Assembly (NCBI RefSeq): GCF_010500865.1
Contig: NZ_JAAAWN010000007.1
Coordinates: 1-53,571, forward strand
Length of the DNA stretch: 53,571 nucleotides
Reading direction: 5' to 3'
Source of the DNA: Alteromonas profundi
GTDB lineage: Bacteria > Pseudomonadota > Gammaproteobacteria > Enterobacterales > Alteromonadaceae
The notes beneath the pieces were generated by a model, which searched no databases, was not told the origin of the DNA, and saw only the letters and a program-made list of their open reading frames with translations. Within the stretch, counting starts at the first letter, position 1. The number at the start of each line of letters is the position of its first letter. The translations under genes were made by a program, and so were the position numbers. Positions 1 through 9,011 of the stretch are shown here, in pieces.

Positions 1-140
1 CTGAACGTTCGTCTACCGAGTACATCAACTTTCATATCCAACGATTAAGATCCTGTTGTAGATTGGCTATTTCAATAGCATGCCCGATCTAAAACGGAAC
101 TAAAGATGTGTTAGCCGTACGCTTACGGCATATGAACTCA

Positions 141-446
141 AATCAAGACAGTCATAGCTTTACGCCCGGTGGTAAAATAGGCCTATCACAAAAAGGGGGG
201 CGTAAAATAAGACCGTAAAATAAGACAGTCACAAATTAATAGAACTAATCAAGACAGTCATAGGTTTAACTAATCAAGACAGTCATAGGTTTAAACTAAT
301 GAAACTAAACAAGACAGTCATAGGTTTAAACTAAACAAGACAGTCATAGGTTTACGCCCGATGGTAAAATAGGCTAATTGCGAAATAGGACAGTCACAAA
401 TTAACGTTCGAGGCCACTAAAATCGATGATAAAATAGGACAGTCAC
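141..446. repeat. Cluster of eight GACAGTCA direct repeats
   Basis: The core GACAGTCA occurs on the plus strand at 147, 224, 253, 278, 313, 339, 389 and 438. Two flanking types alternate. In type A it sits in A(A/T)(C)AAGACAGTCATAGGTTTA (147, 253, 278, 313, 339). In type B it sits in AATA(A/G)GACAGTCAC (224, 389, 438). The 147 and 339 copies share a longer tail, TTTACGCCC(G)(G/A)TGGTAAAATAGGC. Spacing is irregular (25 to 77 bp), so this is not a CRISPR array. No reading frame of note lies in 1-483. Decayed ends of a small transposon or a REP-type element are a reasonable reading, but no transposase is visible in the window. Confidence 0.7.
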
Positions 447-483
447 TATTCATGCAATGCGCTAAAAATCTAACTATTCATTG

Positions 484-2226
484 TTATTCAGTGTTGATAG
501 TCCTCAACAGGGCGCCACGCTCGTCAATGGAGGAAGCGATAAAAAGCTTATTCAATGATATGGCTGCCTGACACATTATTGTAGGGGTAGCTAGAAAGGT
601 ATCAGGGGTTCTTATTACCTCATAGTATAAGGGGTCTTCGGCTTTTACTGCATCCACAATATCGCGTACCAGCGCGTTTTTGTGCTCTTTCGGTAGTAAC
701 ACGGGGGCCGCTTCGAAGCTGTTGACTAACGCGGCCAGTGCACTAAATTCCGCATCGATAAGTTGTTGAGGTAAATAGCCTTGGTTGCCATAGTGGTATT
801 CAAGCGGAACCACGCTTGGGAAGGCAAAAGAAGCGCAAGTCAGCGGTGTTTCCTTACCTAGGGCTTCCATTTGGGCAATGAGTACTTTCCAGTAAGCAAC
901 TGCGGTCTCATCGCTGGCATGGGCGAGGTAGTGATTAATACGCGATTTTAATAGCGTATTAATTTCACCGGCTATACTGTTTATCGTGTTTCCGGCACGC
1001 ATACCATCAAGATTAAATTGAACAAAGGTTTGATAGGTGGCGTTGTCATATTGCTTAATCGCGCGCATGTACGCATGGGAAAGCAGGCCTTCTTCAATAT
1101 CTGCTACTGTTATGTTCTCTGCCGGGCCATAGCCACTAAAGCCAAATGCATTACTATCTACCACTTCATCCACAATACCGGCTTTTATTAGTTCTTGATG
1201 CGTAGGAGTCCAAAGCTCGTGGTTAGGCGTTTTAAATACCTTTTTTAAAAACCATTCTGGCACGTTGGCATTTTCGTATTGCTCGCGCAATGTGCCGCTT
1301 AAGGGGTGATCATCATGGGTTGAACTGCCGCCTAGACTCGCTGCATGAAAGGAAAGTTGGCCATCTTCGCCGATAAACCTTTGCCTCCCTGCAAGGTAGA
1401 CCAAGGTACAAGCTGATGCGCAGCTTTCCTTTACATACGTGTCTAAGTTAAATTGCTCTACTAATTCGGCCAGCCTTACAGCGCCCAATATCCGTCCGCC
1501 TATACTATGAAGATGAAGAGTGGTGATGTTAGGGTTAGCTTCTAGCGTTTGTTGCAAAAGCGTCTCGTTTCCTACTTCAATCCCCCCGGATAATTCAAGT
1601 TCACTGCCATGGTTTAGTAGCCGCAGTGTGAGTGGGGGATAGCTTCGCTTTTCTGTTACCAATGATACTGCTTCTTTTAACGCTGGCACGCCGGTAGAAA
1701 ATAGATTAAAGGTAAAGCCAATTGCGCCAAGTATCGTGATAGTCTTGGCCGCCCCCGCCCAACCTAGCGATCCGCCCCTGAATGGGTGACGGTTTGCAGA
1801 TCGGTAAACACCTACGCCTTGCCATAACACGACAGGAATTAACACCCCGTAAAGTAAAAATATATAGCTACCTAATTCAACGCGCGTGCCGGCCCCGTTA
1901 ATCTTGGTTTCAATAAAGCCGTCGAACCAGTATGTCATTACTGATACGCCAATGCCCACCACCCAATAGCTAATAGGTAATGAAAAGTGACCTCGCCAAT
2001 AAGCTACTAACCAGTTTGATGTGCGAGGTTCGTCAGCGTATTTTTGAGCATGTACAGGGTTTAGTGGGCGAGCAGAAGTACCGCTATTGTCTTTATTATT
2101 GCAGGCGTTAAGCGTTTCTATTTGTTGGCGAATTTCAAGTACACGTTCGGGGTAAGCTTCTTTATCTATATTTTCAAGTGCGTCTAATAGTTCAGTTAAC
2201 GTGTAGTGCTGATAGTTAGGTTCCAT
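484..2226 (-). CDS. Membrane-anchored ClpP/crotonase-fold protein (COG3904-like)
   Basis: 580 aa. An acidic N-terminal stretch (about 1-70) precedes three hydrophobic segments near residues 83-100, 119-137 and 157-175. A ClpP-like domain follows from about 200 to 365. In it LHSIGGRILGA (about 238-249) resembles the Gly-rich ClpP strand-turn. Ser271 in CASAC is the candidate nucleophile and His294 in LSFHAA the candidate general base. The COG3904 family is predicted extracytoplasmic or membrane-linked and has no firm biochemical role. The C-terminal 200 residues are helical with no recognised motif. The start lacks a convincing Shine-Dalgarno. It is the last gene before the GACAGTCA cluster. 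Substrate and true protease activity are unknown. Confidence 0.75.
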   Translation of the reverse strand: MEPNYQHYTLTELLDALENIDKEAYPERVLEIRQQIETLNACNNKDNSGTSARPLNPVHAQKYADEPRTSNWLVAYWRGHFSLPISYWVVGIGVSVMTYWFDGFIETKINGAGTRVELGSYIFLLYGVLIPVVLWQGVGVYRSANRHPFRGGSLGWAGAAKTITILGAIGFTFNLFSTGVPALKEAVSLVTEKRSYPPLTLRLLNHGSELELSGGIEVGNETLLQQTLEANPNITTLHLHSIGGRILGAVRLAELVEQFNLDTYVKESCASACTLVYLAGRQRFIGEDGQLSFHAASLGGSSTHDDHPLSGTLREQYENANVPEWFLKKVFKTPNHELWTPTHQELIKAGIVDEVVDSNAFGFSGYGPAENITVADIEEGLLSHAYMRAIKQYDNATYQTFVQFNLDGMRAGNTINSIAGEINTLLKSRINHYLAHASDETAVAYWKVLIAQMEALGKETPLTCASFAFPSVVPLEYHYGNQGYLPQQLIDAEFSALAALVNSFEAAPVLLPKEHKNALVRDIVDAVKAEDPLYYEVIRTPDTFLATPTIMCQAAISLNKLFIASSIDERGALLRTINTE

Positions 2227-2406
2227 GTCAGCATGATCCCTGTAGTTTTTGTTTTTATTTGTTATCTCAGCATAATAAAACCAGCCTTAATAAACCAGAT
2301 AAATGCGCAGTTAACCGTTTTTGAAGGCGATAAGGTAGTGAATACGTTTGAAAAGAACGGCTTTGTTGCCCCGCAGCCAACCCCCTTGAGTTACGGATTA
2401 TATATA

Positions 2407-2439
2407 ATAAAAAAGCCCTGTTAGAAACTAACAGGGCTT
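2407..2439 (-). terminator. Rho-independent terminator of asd
   Basis: A 12-bp perfect stem (2413-2424 with 2428-2439, loop of 3) is followed on the minus strand by a T-rich run reading TTTTTTATT. It lies 53 bp beyond the asd stop codon. The plus-strand reading has no T run, so it serves asd. Confidence 0.9.
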
Positions 2440-2492
2440 ATAGGTGTTTGGGGGTTTACCTAGAATCTTTAGGCTGACAACGCAATAACCGT

Positions 2493-3614
2493 CTAGTGGC
2501 TTAATATAATGCGGAGCATACGGCGAAGCGGTTCTGCTGCGCCCCACAATAGCTGATCGCCAACAGTAAACGCTGAAATATATTCTGGCCCCATAGTAAG
2601 CTTTCTAATACGTCCAACCGGGATAGAAAGCGTACCGGTAACAGTGGCGGGCGTTAGCGACTGCATGGTGTCGTCGCGATCGTTAGGGATCACTTTCACC
2701 CATTCGTTGTGCTCGGCTAGAATCCGTTCAATCTCCTGAAGTGGAAGGTCTTGTTTCAGTTTTAAGGTAATAGCTTGGCTATGACAGCGCATCGCACCTA
2801 CACGTACGCAAATACCGTCGATAGGGACTGGCGCATCACTTATTCCTAATATTTTGTTCGCCTCAGCCTGGGCTTTCCACTCTTCGCGGCTTTGGCCTGA
2901 AGGAAGCTGAGAGTCGATATAGGGAATTAGACTGCCGGCCAGAGGCACACCAAACTGGGTTGAAGGGTAGTCGTCGCTGCGAATAAACTCGGCGACTTGT
3001 TGATCAATATCCAGAATAGCCGTAGCGGGATCATCTATTTTATCTTTAACATTGCTGTGAATGGCGCCCATTTGCGATATAAGTTCGCGCATATGCTTAG
3101 CACCAGAGCCTGATGCCGCTTGGTAGGTCATTGGTGACGCCCACTCTACTAAATCTTGCTCAAAAAGCCCGCCTAACGCTAATAGCATAAGAGATACAGT
3201 ACAGTTTCCACCTACAAATGTACGTACGCCTTTGTCGATTCCTTCGGTAATTTCTTTGCCGTTCACTGGGTCAAGAACAATGATGGCATCATCGGCCATT
3301 CGTAATGACGAAGCCGCATCTATCCAGTAGCCCTGCCAGCCTGCATCACGCAATTTTGCATACACGTCTTTTGTGTAATCACCGCCTTGGCAGGTAATAA
3401 TTATATCTTGCTGACGTAATGCCTCGATATCAAAAGCATCTTCTAATACGCCTGCGTCTTTACCTGCAAAGTCAGGTGCCGGAAGGCCCTTTTGCGATGT
3501 GGTGAAAAACGTGGGTTCAATGTGGGTAAAGTCTTGCTCTTCTTGCATACGCTGCATTAATACCGAACCAACCATACCGCGCCAGCCCACTAAACCTACT
3601 TTTTGTTGTGACAT
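2493..3614 (-). CDS. asd: Aspartate-semialdehyde dehydrogenase
   Basis: 373 aa, close to the usual length of the gammaproteobacterial enzyme. It reduces aspartyl-4-phosphate to aspartate-4-semialdehyde with NADPH, the branch step to lysine/DAP, threonine and methionine, in the cytosol. The N-terminal NADP site is [11 protein letters not shown] (about 8-18). The catalytic cysteine is Cys138 in GGNCTVS, and [13 protein letters not shown] lies in the second half of the substrate site. The gene stands alone, with its own terminator and a 480-bp upstream region. No lysine-riboswitch core was seen upstream. Identity is firm. Confidence 0.97.
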   Translation of the reverse strand: MSQQKVGLVGWRGMVGSVLMQRMQEEQDFTHIEPTFFTTSQKGLPAPDFAGKDAGVLEDAFDIEALRQQDIIITCQGGDYTKDVYAKLRDAGWQGYWIDAASSLRMADDAIIVLDPVNGKEITEGIDKGVRTFVGGNCTVSLMLLALGGLFEQDLVEWASPMTYQAASGSGAKHMRELISQMGAIHSNVKDKIDDPATAILDIDQQVAEFIRSDDYPSTQFGVPLAGSLIPYIDSQLPSGQSREEWKAQAEANKILGISDAPVPIDGICVRVGAMRCHSQAITLKLKQDLPLQEIERILAEHNEWVKVIPNDRDDTMQSLTPATVTGTLSIPVGRIRKLTMGPEYISAFTVGDQLLWGAAEPLRRMLRIILSH

Positions 3615-4096
3615 TAAATTGAGAACCCTTGTTTCTATAAAAATAAGTACCTCACTACACGGTTACCTTTTTCTGGGTATTGCTTGCTACATACTTTTAA
3701 ATTGATGTGCTGGCTTACGTGTAGTGTCGAACGCGGCTTCCTATTGAGCACGCATAATACCTGTCGTTTTTATTTTTGTTCCCGCAGTCTAAGTCTTATT
3801 TATGGCGGTGGCTAGGAGGTTTTTATAAATAATGTACTGCCGTTATAAGCAATTAGAAAAATGACCGGGGATTATTAAGATTTCATTGAAGGTGCTTCTT
3901 GTTTTAAAGATATTATCAAGTAAAGCGACCATTGGTAACCTGTTTCTTATCCTAGGTTTACCGTGTTACACCGTGAATAAGGTAGATGCAATCTTTTGGT
4001 TGCGTTTATCAGCACATGCATTTATTGGTTACGGTAAAGGTTCAATATTTCATTCTAGGCTGCACGATACGCATTTATAAAAACAGGAGAGAAGGT
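3615..4096. other. Intergenic region between divergent asd and SDR genes
   Basis: About 480 bp upstream of both asd (minus) and the short-chain dehydrogenase (plus). The open frames in it start at poor codons, lack ribosome sites and have no family look. No riboswitch or strong hairpin was recognised. Immediately before 4097, AGGAG at 4085-4089 sets the dehydrogenase start. Confidence 0.5.
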
Positions 4097-4909
4097 TTGA
4101 AAACAATTTTAATTACTGGTGCGACAGACGGTATCGGCCTAGAAACAGTTAAAATGCTTGCCAAAGAAGGGCACCGCATTATTTTGCATGGTAGAAACCA
4201 GAATAAGCTGGATAATATTAAAGGCGCGCTCGAGGCACAATATCCGTCTTGTTCACTGTCTACCGTGAAAGGTGACCTCAGTGACTTCGAAGAAGTCTAT
4301 CAGGTGGTGCGCGATGTTAAAGCACAAACGAACCACCTTGATGTACTCATTAACAATGCGGGTGTTTTTAGTATGGATAACCCTACTACTTCAACCGGGT
4401 TAGATGCGCGTTTTATGGTTAACACCATCGCGCCCTATATTCTTACCACTTCGCTTTTAACTCTTATGGGCAGCGAAAGCCGTGTGGTCAATTTGTCCTC
4501 AGCAGCGCAATCTCCCGTAAACTTTAGTGCGCTAAAAGGAAATGTACCCCTTACTGATGGCGCAGCCTACGCACAAAGCAAGTTGGCTATTACGATGTGG
4601 ACCCAGTACCTTGGAGCTAAATACGCTAAAAATACTGAAAGTGGACCTAAAATGGTAGCGGTTAACCCCAAATCGCTATTAGGCAGTAAAATGGTGAAAA
4701 CCGCTTACGGTATCGCCGGTGGCGACCTTAATATAGGTGCACAGATTCTCGTTGATGCGGCCTTTTCTTCGCGCTTTGCCCATGTGGCGGGGGAGTATTT
4801 CGACAACGATCATAATACATTCGCTGCGCCGCACCCATTCGCAAGCGATGCTAAAAACGTTACAACGCTAATTGAAGAAATGGACGCCTTGATCGCTCAA
4901 TTCCGATAA
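4097..4909 (+). CDS. Short-chain dehydrogenase/reductase
   Basis: 270 aa from a TTG start at 4097. That start is preceded by AGGAG (4085-4089) at normal spacing and begins just before the Rossmann strand. The longer open frame from 3986 adds 37 residues without family character. Classical SDR features are present: TGATDGIG (7-14) for the cofactor, NNAG (about 86-89), Ser134/Ser135, and the catalytic Tyr158-x3-Lys162 in AYAQSK. The loss of the usual acidic residue gives no clear NAD/NADP preference, and the substrate cannot be inferred. It lies alone between asd and cytochrome b561 and has its own terminator. Confidence 0.9.
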   Translation: MKTILITGATDGIGLETVKMLAKEGHRIILHGRNQNKLDNIKGALEAQYPSCSLSTVKGDLSDFEEVYQVVRDVKAQTNHLDVLINNAGVFSMDNPTTSTGLDARFMVNTIAPYILTTSLLTLMGSESRVVNLSSAAQSPVNFSALKGNVPLTDGAAYAQSKLAITMWTQYLGAKYAKNTESGPKMVAVNPKSLLGSKMVKTAYGIAGGDLNIGAQILVDAAFSSRFAHVAGEYFDNDHNTFAAPHPFASDAKNVTTLIEEMDALIAQFR

Positions 4910-4969
4910 CCCAACCTTTCTGCCAATCTTTTGTGTCGTTTCAAGAATAGGGCACAAAAGACAAAAAAT

Positions 4970-5010
4970 AAAAGGCCATGAATGAATCAAAGTTCATGGC
5001 CTTTTATTTC
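4970..5010 (+). terminator. Terminator of the SDR gene
   Basis: AAAGGCCATGAA pairs with TTCATGGCCTTT around a 10-nt loop, followed by TTATTTC. It lies 60 bp after the SDR stop. Confidence 0.88.
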
Positions 5011-5126
5011 GGTCTATAATTTGCTTTCGTTTATCAGGCTCCTCGTGTCAGCGAGGAGATGTCTGCCATTTAGATGCATGTAAAGGACACAAGCATCTCA
5101 GTGCACAATAAAAAATCGAGGAAAGC

Positions 5127-5696
5127 ATGCAGTACGATAACCATAATAAATTTGCAACTACAACAGTACTTTTACACTGGCTGGTAGGGCTAACCATTAT
5201 TGGATTGCTCGCAGTGGGTATTTACATGTCAGAAAATGACGTTTACGAATTATATCCTTGGCACAAAGCGTTTGGCTTTTTAGTGCTTTTTGTGGCGTTA
5301 GCGCGGGTTGTGTGGAGAATGAAAAACGGTTGGCCGGCGGCCGCTGCAAATACAAACTACACACCTATCGAACGTAAACTTGCCGCAGTTGTGCACTGGG
5401 TACTTATTTCCGCTACGCTACTTATGCCAATTTCCGGTCTTATGGGGTCGGTGTTAGGCGGGCACGGGTTAGACGTGTTTGGGGTAGAAATATTTGCACC
5501 TAATTATAGTGTTGATGACCCCGAGAAAACGTTACCTATTAATTACGCGTTATCTAAAGCCGGCGGGGCTATACATTTTTATCTTGGCTATACGCTTATT
5601 GTTGCACTATTGCTGCACGTGGCGGGTGCGTTAAAGCATCATTTAATTGATAAAGATGGCACGCTAAAACGCATGCTGGGTAAAACTATTAACTAG
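5127..5696 (+). CDS. Cytochrome b561 (di-haem b-type)
   Basis: 189 aa, four transmembrane helices, the bacterial CybB/b561 family. This inner-membrane di-haem protein passes electrons between quinol and acceptors such as superoxide. The histidines expected as haem ligands are in the helices: His17 (LLHWL), His46 (PWHKAFG), His150 (IHFYLGY) and His164 (LLHVAGALKHH). KHH at the end of the last helix is also characteristic. AGGAAAGC before the ATG is an acceptable ribosome site. It is monocistronic, with terminators on both sides. Function is known for the family; the electron partner here is unknown. Confidence 0.93.
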   Translation: MQYDNHNKFATTTVLLHWLVGLTIIGLLAVGIYMSENDVYELYPWHKAFGFLVLFVALARVVWRMKNGWPAAAANTNYTPIERKLAAVVHWVLISATLLMPISGLMGSVLGGHGLDVFGVEIFAPNYSVDDPEKTLPINYALSKAGGAIHFYLGYTLIVALLLHVAGALKHHLIDKDGTLKRMLGKTIN

Positions 5697-5790
5697 TAGG
5701 GGCTGGTGCGACTTATACCAAAGCCAACGCGTGAGAGTATAGATAGCACGGCCTACTTTTACTCTTTGCGGTTGGCGATAAATTAAAGAG

Positions 5791-5830
5791 TGGACCACGT
5801 TACCTATAGTCACGTGGCCCATTTTTGCTT
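5791..5830 (+). terminator. Terminator of the b561 gene
   Basis: TGG-CCACGT (5791-5800) pairs with ACGTGG-CCCA (5812-5821) with one A/C mismatch, followed by TTTTTGCTT. It lies between two convergent genes and its T run faces the plus direction. Confidence 0.8.
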
Positions 5831-5882
5831 AAGCGGTTAATCTTACCGATGCTGTAATGTTATTTAGCATCGCCACCACAAA

Positions 5883-6824
5883 TTAAAACGGCGCTATATC
5901 GTCTTTTTCTACGGTTGGGATGGTCCAGCGAACGTTCGCATCAGCCTTGCGCGTAGGCAAGGTGCCCCGTGGAATTTGCATACGTTCTCCATACAACCAT
6001 AACACCATATTTGTTCTGCTCCCTCCAGTAATGGGCTGCGCAGCGTGAGGAACGCTTCCTCGGTGTAACACCGCCACGCCAGGCGCAAATACGGTGCGTG
6101 TCACTTTACCTGTTTTAGGGTTAAAAAAGTCAACCTCAGAGCCTTTAAATGTTTCCCCAGGTACGTTTAAGTTAACGTTCATTGTTGCTGTCGAGGCGTC
6201 AGTATGCGGGCGTAGTGAGGTATCCATGCCATCTTGATATTGAATCGAGAAACCAAAGGTTTGAGAATCAAATCCCATTGATTCTGGAAATAGCATGCGC
6301 GAAATTGGACGCATATACTTGTCCATAATCAATTTATAAAAGGCTTGAAAGCTGGGCGCTGCTAAATAGCCCTCTGATCGTTTGTCTAACATGCCGCCAT
6401 TTCTATTTAAGGCAATGCCATAGGGTGGGCGAAGCGGAATCTTGGCGTCAGCCGCCGCACTTAGATAATCTCGCAGAAGTGAAAGCTTTGCTGGGTCAAA
6501 AAGTTGTGCCTGATAAACGCCTGGTAATACTTCTTCCCATAAGTTAGCGACTTCTTGCTCTTTGTTTGGGTCTTCCCAGGCTAAAGCAATAGCATTGCGT
6601 AAAGGCTCGCTTATTAGCGACTCGTTAACCCATTGTCCCAAGTTTGTGTTTTGCTCATCCCACTGATGCCATGCGCGTTCAAGTAATAGACGATTACTAT
6701 ACCAAAACTGCTCAACTGCGGGTGCGCGCTGAAGCATCTCGTTTCGACTGGGTAAGTCTAATGCGCGAGCTTGTTGTAGTGCACTGTTGTTAGCAACTGC
6801 TAAGTTGTTGTGTATGTCAGACAT
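5883..6824 (-). CDS. 2-oxoglutarate/Fe(II)-dependent oxygenase family protein
   Basis: 313 aa. The C-terminal half has the double-stranded beta-helix of prolyl-4-hydroxylase-like oxygenases. His207-x-Asp209 (in RPHTDAS) and His260 (in GSVPHAAQP) are the iron ligands, and Arg270 (GGSRTN) is the 2-oxoglutarate anchor. The first 110 residues are helical and unassigned. The start at 6824 follows AGAGATTTC, a moderate ribosome site. It is divergent from a second putative iron oxygenase (7166) across 341 bp. The fold and metal site are clear; whether it acts on a protein or a small molecule is not. Confidence 0.85.
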   Translation of the reverse strand: MSDIHNNLAVANNSALQQARALDLPSRNEMLQRAPAVEQFWYSNRLLLERAWHQWDEQNTNLGQWVNESLISEPLRNAIALAWEDPNKEQEVANLWEEVLPGVYQAQLFDPAKLSLLRDYLSAAADAKIPLRPPYGIALNRNGGMLDKRSEGYLAAPSFQAFYKLIMDKYMRPISRMLFPESMGFDSQTFGFSIQYQDGMDTSLRPHTDASTATMNVNLNVPGETFKGSEVDFFNPKTGKVTRTVFAPGVAVLHRGSVPHAAQPITGGSRTNMVLWLYGERMQIPRGTLPTRKADANVRWTIPTVEKDDIAPF

Positions 6825-7165
6825 GAAATCTCTCCAAATTAACTGCGCCGCAAGAGAAGGGGTTACCTTAGCGCTTCAATGATGAAAGGATATTACGTAG
6901 GAATGAAAATAAAAATGCGCAAATAATTGAGTCAGAATATAGATTTTGTTGAAAATAAAAGGCCGTTATTACAACGGTTATTTAAGCTTCATTAAGGGGG
7001 AAGCGGGTTAGTTTTATTATCAAAATAATCTAAATACTGCTTCAAGGTATGGGTGGTTTTTCAATATTTTTATTGTCGTTATAGTTCGCAGTCTTGTTTT
7101 TGTGGGTGTTAAATAAAGCACTTTGCTCCCCAGTAACGTTTAATATTCTTGATGAAGGTAGCTAA
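6825..7165. other. Divergent promoter region with a 15-bp inverted repeat
   Basis: AT-rich region between the two oxygenase genes. CCGTT (6963-6967) and AACGG (6973-6977) form an inverted repeat around ATTAC, a size that suits a dimeric regulator. No reading frame or RNA family was recognised. Confidence 0.4.
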
Positions 7166-7936
7166 ATGAACGCAACTGTGAATTACCATGTCAAAAAGCC
7201 GTACGTACAAGCATTCGAGTTTGATGTAGACGGCATAGACGGAAATTTAATTTCTCCAGAGCTTGTTGCCACGCAGGTTCAAGTTAAAGACCTTCGTAAG
7301 CATCATTCATCATTATCTTTTACCCACCATGGCATTCGGTTTTTAGACGGGTTAGCGCCGGTTCCAGCATCGTTTACAGGGTCAGAAGAATTAGCCTATA
7401 ACCAGAGTATTCACAGCCTGTTAAAGTCTCAAATAGGCGCAAAGGAGGTTTTTGTTTTCGATCACACTATCCGCATAGACGATGAAAACGCCTCTCGCCG
7501 CCCAGCACGAAATGTTCACAACGATTATAGTGAAGCAGGTATAAAAAAACGGTTGGTAGACCTTATTGGTGAACATAAGGCCCAAGCGTATGCTAAAGAG
7601 CACTTTGGGTTTGTAAACTTATGGCGGCCTATAGAAAACACGATAATGTCATCGCCATTAGGTTTTATTTGCCCAAGCTCAATGAACAACGATGATTGGA
7701 TGCGTATTGATCTTATTTATCCCGATCGTAAAGGCGAAATTTTAGGCGTTGCCGCAAATCCTGCGCATCAGTGGTTTTATAAGTCAAAGATGAAAATAGA
7801 TGAAGGCATTATATTTAATATTTACGACAATAAAACCATTCCACATCTCGCCCATAGTGCGTTAGATATGCAAGAGCCGGGCATTGAAAACTTCGTACGT
7901 AAAAGCATAGAAAGCAGGATGCTGGTTAAATATTAG
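7166..7936 (+). CDS. CmcJ/NvfI (AsaB)-like non-haem iron oxygenase
   Basis: 256 aa. The layout matches the CmcJ / GA4-desaturase / AsaB family: FVFDHTIR (about 96-103), then RRPARNVHNDYS with His118 and Asp120, NLWRPIENT (about 151-159), and PHLAHSALD with His230 as the distal ligand. Characterised members are mostly fungal or actinobacterial secondary-metabolism enzymes (cephamycin CmcJ, gibberellin desaturase). A solitary bacterial copy has no assigned substrate. GAAGGTAG precedes the ATG. It is divergent from another iron oxygenase and converges on a LysR gene. I am fairly sure of the family and unsure of the reaction. Confidence 0.82.
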   Translation: MNATVNYHVKKPYVQAFEFDVDGIDGNLISPELVATQVQVKDLRKHHSSLSFTHHGIRFLDGLAPVPASFTGSEELAYNQSIHSLLKSQIGAKEVFVFDHTIRIDDENASRRPARNVHNDYSEAGIKKRLVDLIGEHKAQAYAKEHFGFVNLWRPIENTIMSSPLGFICPSSMNNDDWMRIDLIYPDRKGEILGVAANPAHQWFYKSKMKIDEGIIFNIYDNKTIPHLAHSALDMQEPGIENFVRKSIESRMLVKY

Positions 7937-7981
7937 CGTGGCGGTTCGCTACCCTATATAAAGCCTTCTTGTGGTTCTATA

Positions 7982-8896
7982 CTAACTTACAATATCAGTT
8001 AAGCGCGCATCCCAATAAGGGGTGCCACTAAAACGTTCGGCTAAAAAGTCGATGAATGCACGCACCTTTGGAGCTAATAGCCTATTGGTTGGATACACGG
8101 CCCATAATGCGCAATCGGTGGCTAGCGGGTGGTCTTTTAATACTTGCACAAGTTCGCCACTTTCCAAGTAAGAATAGCTGCACCAAGTGGCAGTCAATGA
8201 CAAACCACACCCTTGAATACACGCATCTCTCACCGCCTCACCGTTATCCATCTTTAAGCGACTATGGGTTTTTATAGCGTTAACCCCTTGTGCTGTTTTG
8301 AAGTCCCAAACTTCTAATCCAGTTAGGTTTACTATCTTATGATCCTTTAGTTCTTGCGGGTTTTTCGGTGCCCCGTATTTTTCTACATAGCCTTTGGAAG
8401 CAACGATGATACGCTTATCGTTAGCGAGTTTTTTGGCATGTAGATTAGAGTCTTTTAATTCCGCGTCTCGAATAGCCACATCAAAGCCACCTTCTACTAC
8501 ATCCAAAATACTATCGCTGAAGCGAAAATCGATATTAAGCTTAGGGTATTTACTCACAAATTCATTAATAGCCGGAACTAAATGCATTCGGCCAAAAGAT
8601 GCTGGGGCGGTAACGCGCAGTGTGCCTTGAGGCGTTTGTGACCCTGCGCCTACCGCCGCTTGTGCGGTTTCTATACTGTCGAGTACTTCCTGAGCATGGG
8701 GCAGAAATACCTTCCCTTCATCGGTTAAAGAGACTTTTCTTGTGGTTCGATGAATTAACCGCACTCCTAGCGTGTCTTCTAATTTGCCGATGTGAGCACT
8801 TGCCACAGCGGGAGAAATATTGAGTTCGCGGCCCGCTAAGCTAATGTTGGCGGTACTCGCAATACGAACAAAAAGTTTAAGGTGTTCAATATTCAT
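7982..8896 (-). CDS. LysR-family transcriptional regulator
   Basis: 304 aa from the ATG at 8896. An upstream in-frame TTG adds only four residues. The N-terminal winged helix-turn-helix (about 1-60; ISPAVASAHIGKLEDTLGVRL) is followed by the type 2 periplasmic-binding-like effector domain. RTTRKVSLTDEG is typical of the CrgA/AaeR group. It is transcribed away from a quinone-oxidoreductase-like gene across 115 bp. The usual LysR logic, in which the regulator controls itself and the divergent gene, makes 9012-10001 its likely target. The effector is unknown. Confidence 0.93.
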   Translation of the reverse strand: MNIEHLKLFVRIASTANISLAGRELNISPAVASAHIGKLEDTLGVRLIHRTTRKVSLTDEGKVFLPHAQEVLDSIETAQAAVGAGSQTPQGTLRVTAPASFGRMHLVPAINEFVSKYPKLNIDFRFSDSILDVVEGGFDVAIRDAELKDSNLHAKKLANDKRIIVASKGYVEKYGAPKNPQELKDHKIVNLTGLEVWDFKTAQGVNAIKTHSRLKMDNGEAVRDACIQGCGLSLTATWCSYSYLESGELVQVLKDHPLATDCALWAVYPTNRLLAPKVRAFIDFLAERFSGTPYWDARLTDIVS

Positions 8897-9011
8897 GGCT
8901 ATTATCAATAAAATCTAAAAACTGTTTGCTTTTATACCCCAATTATCATCTTCATTTCTAGTGTTTATTATAGATTCGTACTTACACAACAGGCTTTAAA
9001 GGAGCTTAACG

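Noticed and set aside
141..446. CRISPR array
   Set aside because: Core is only 8 bases, spacing is irregular (25-77 bp), and no cas genes are present.
2206..2424. 72-codon plus-strand frame between the ClpP-fold gene and asd
   Set aside because: No ribosome site, it overlaps the start of the opposite gene, and its end lies inside the asd terminator stem.
3615..3890. Lysine riboswitch upstream of asd
   Set aside because: The conserved core segments of that riboswitch were not found on the minus strand.
3886..4080. 64-codon frame upstream of the SDR gene
   Set aside because: Starts at TTG without a ribosome site; no family character; probably non-coding leader.
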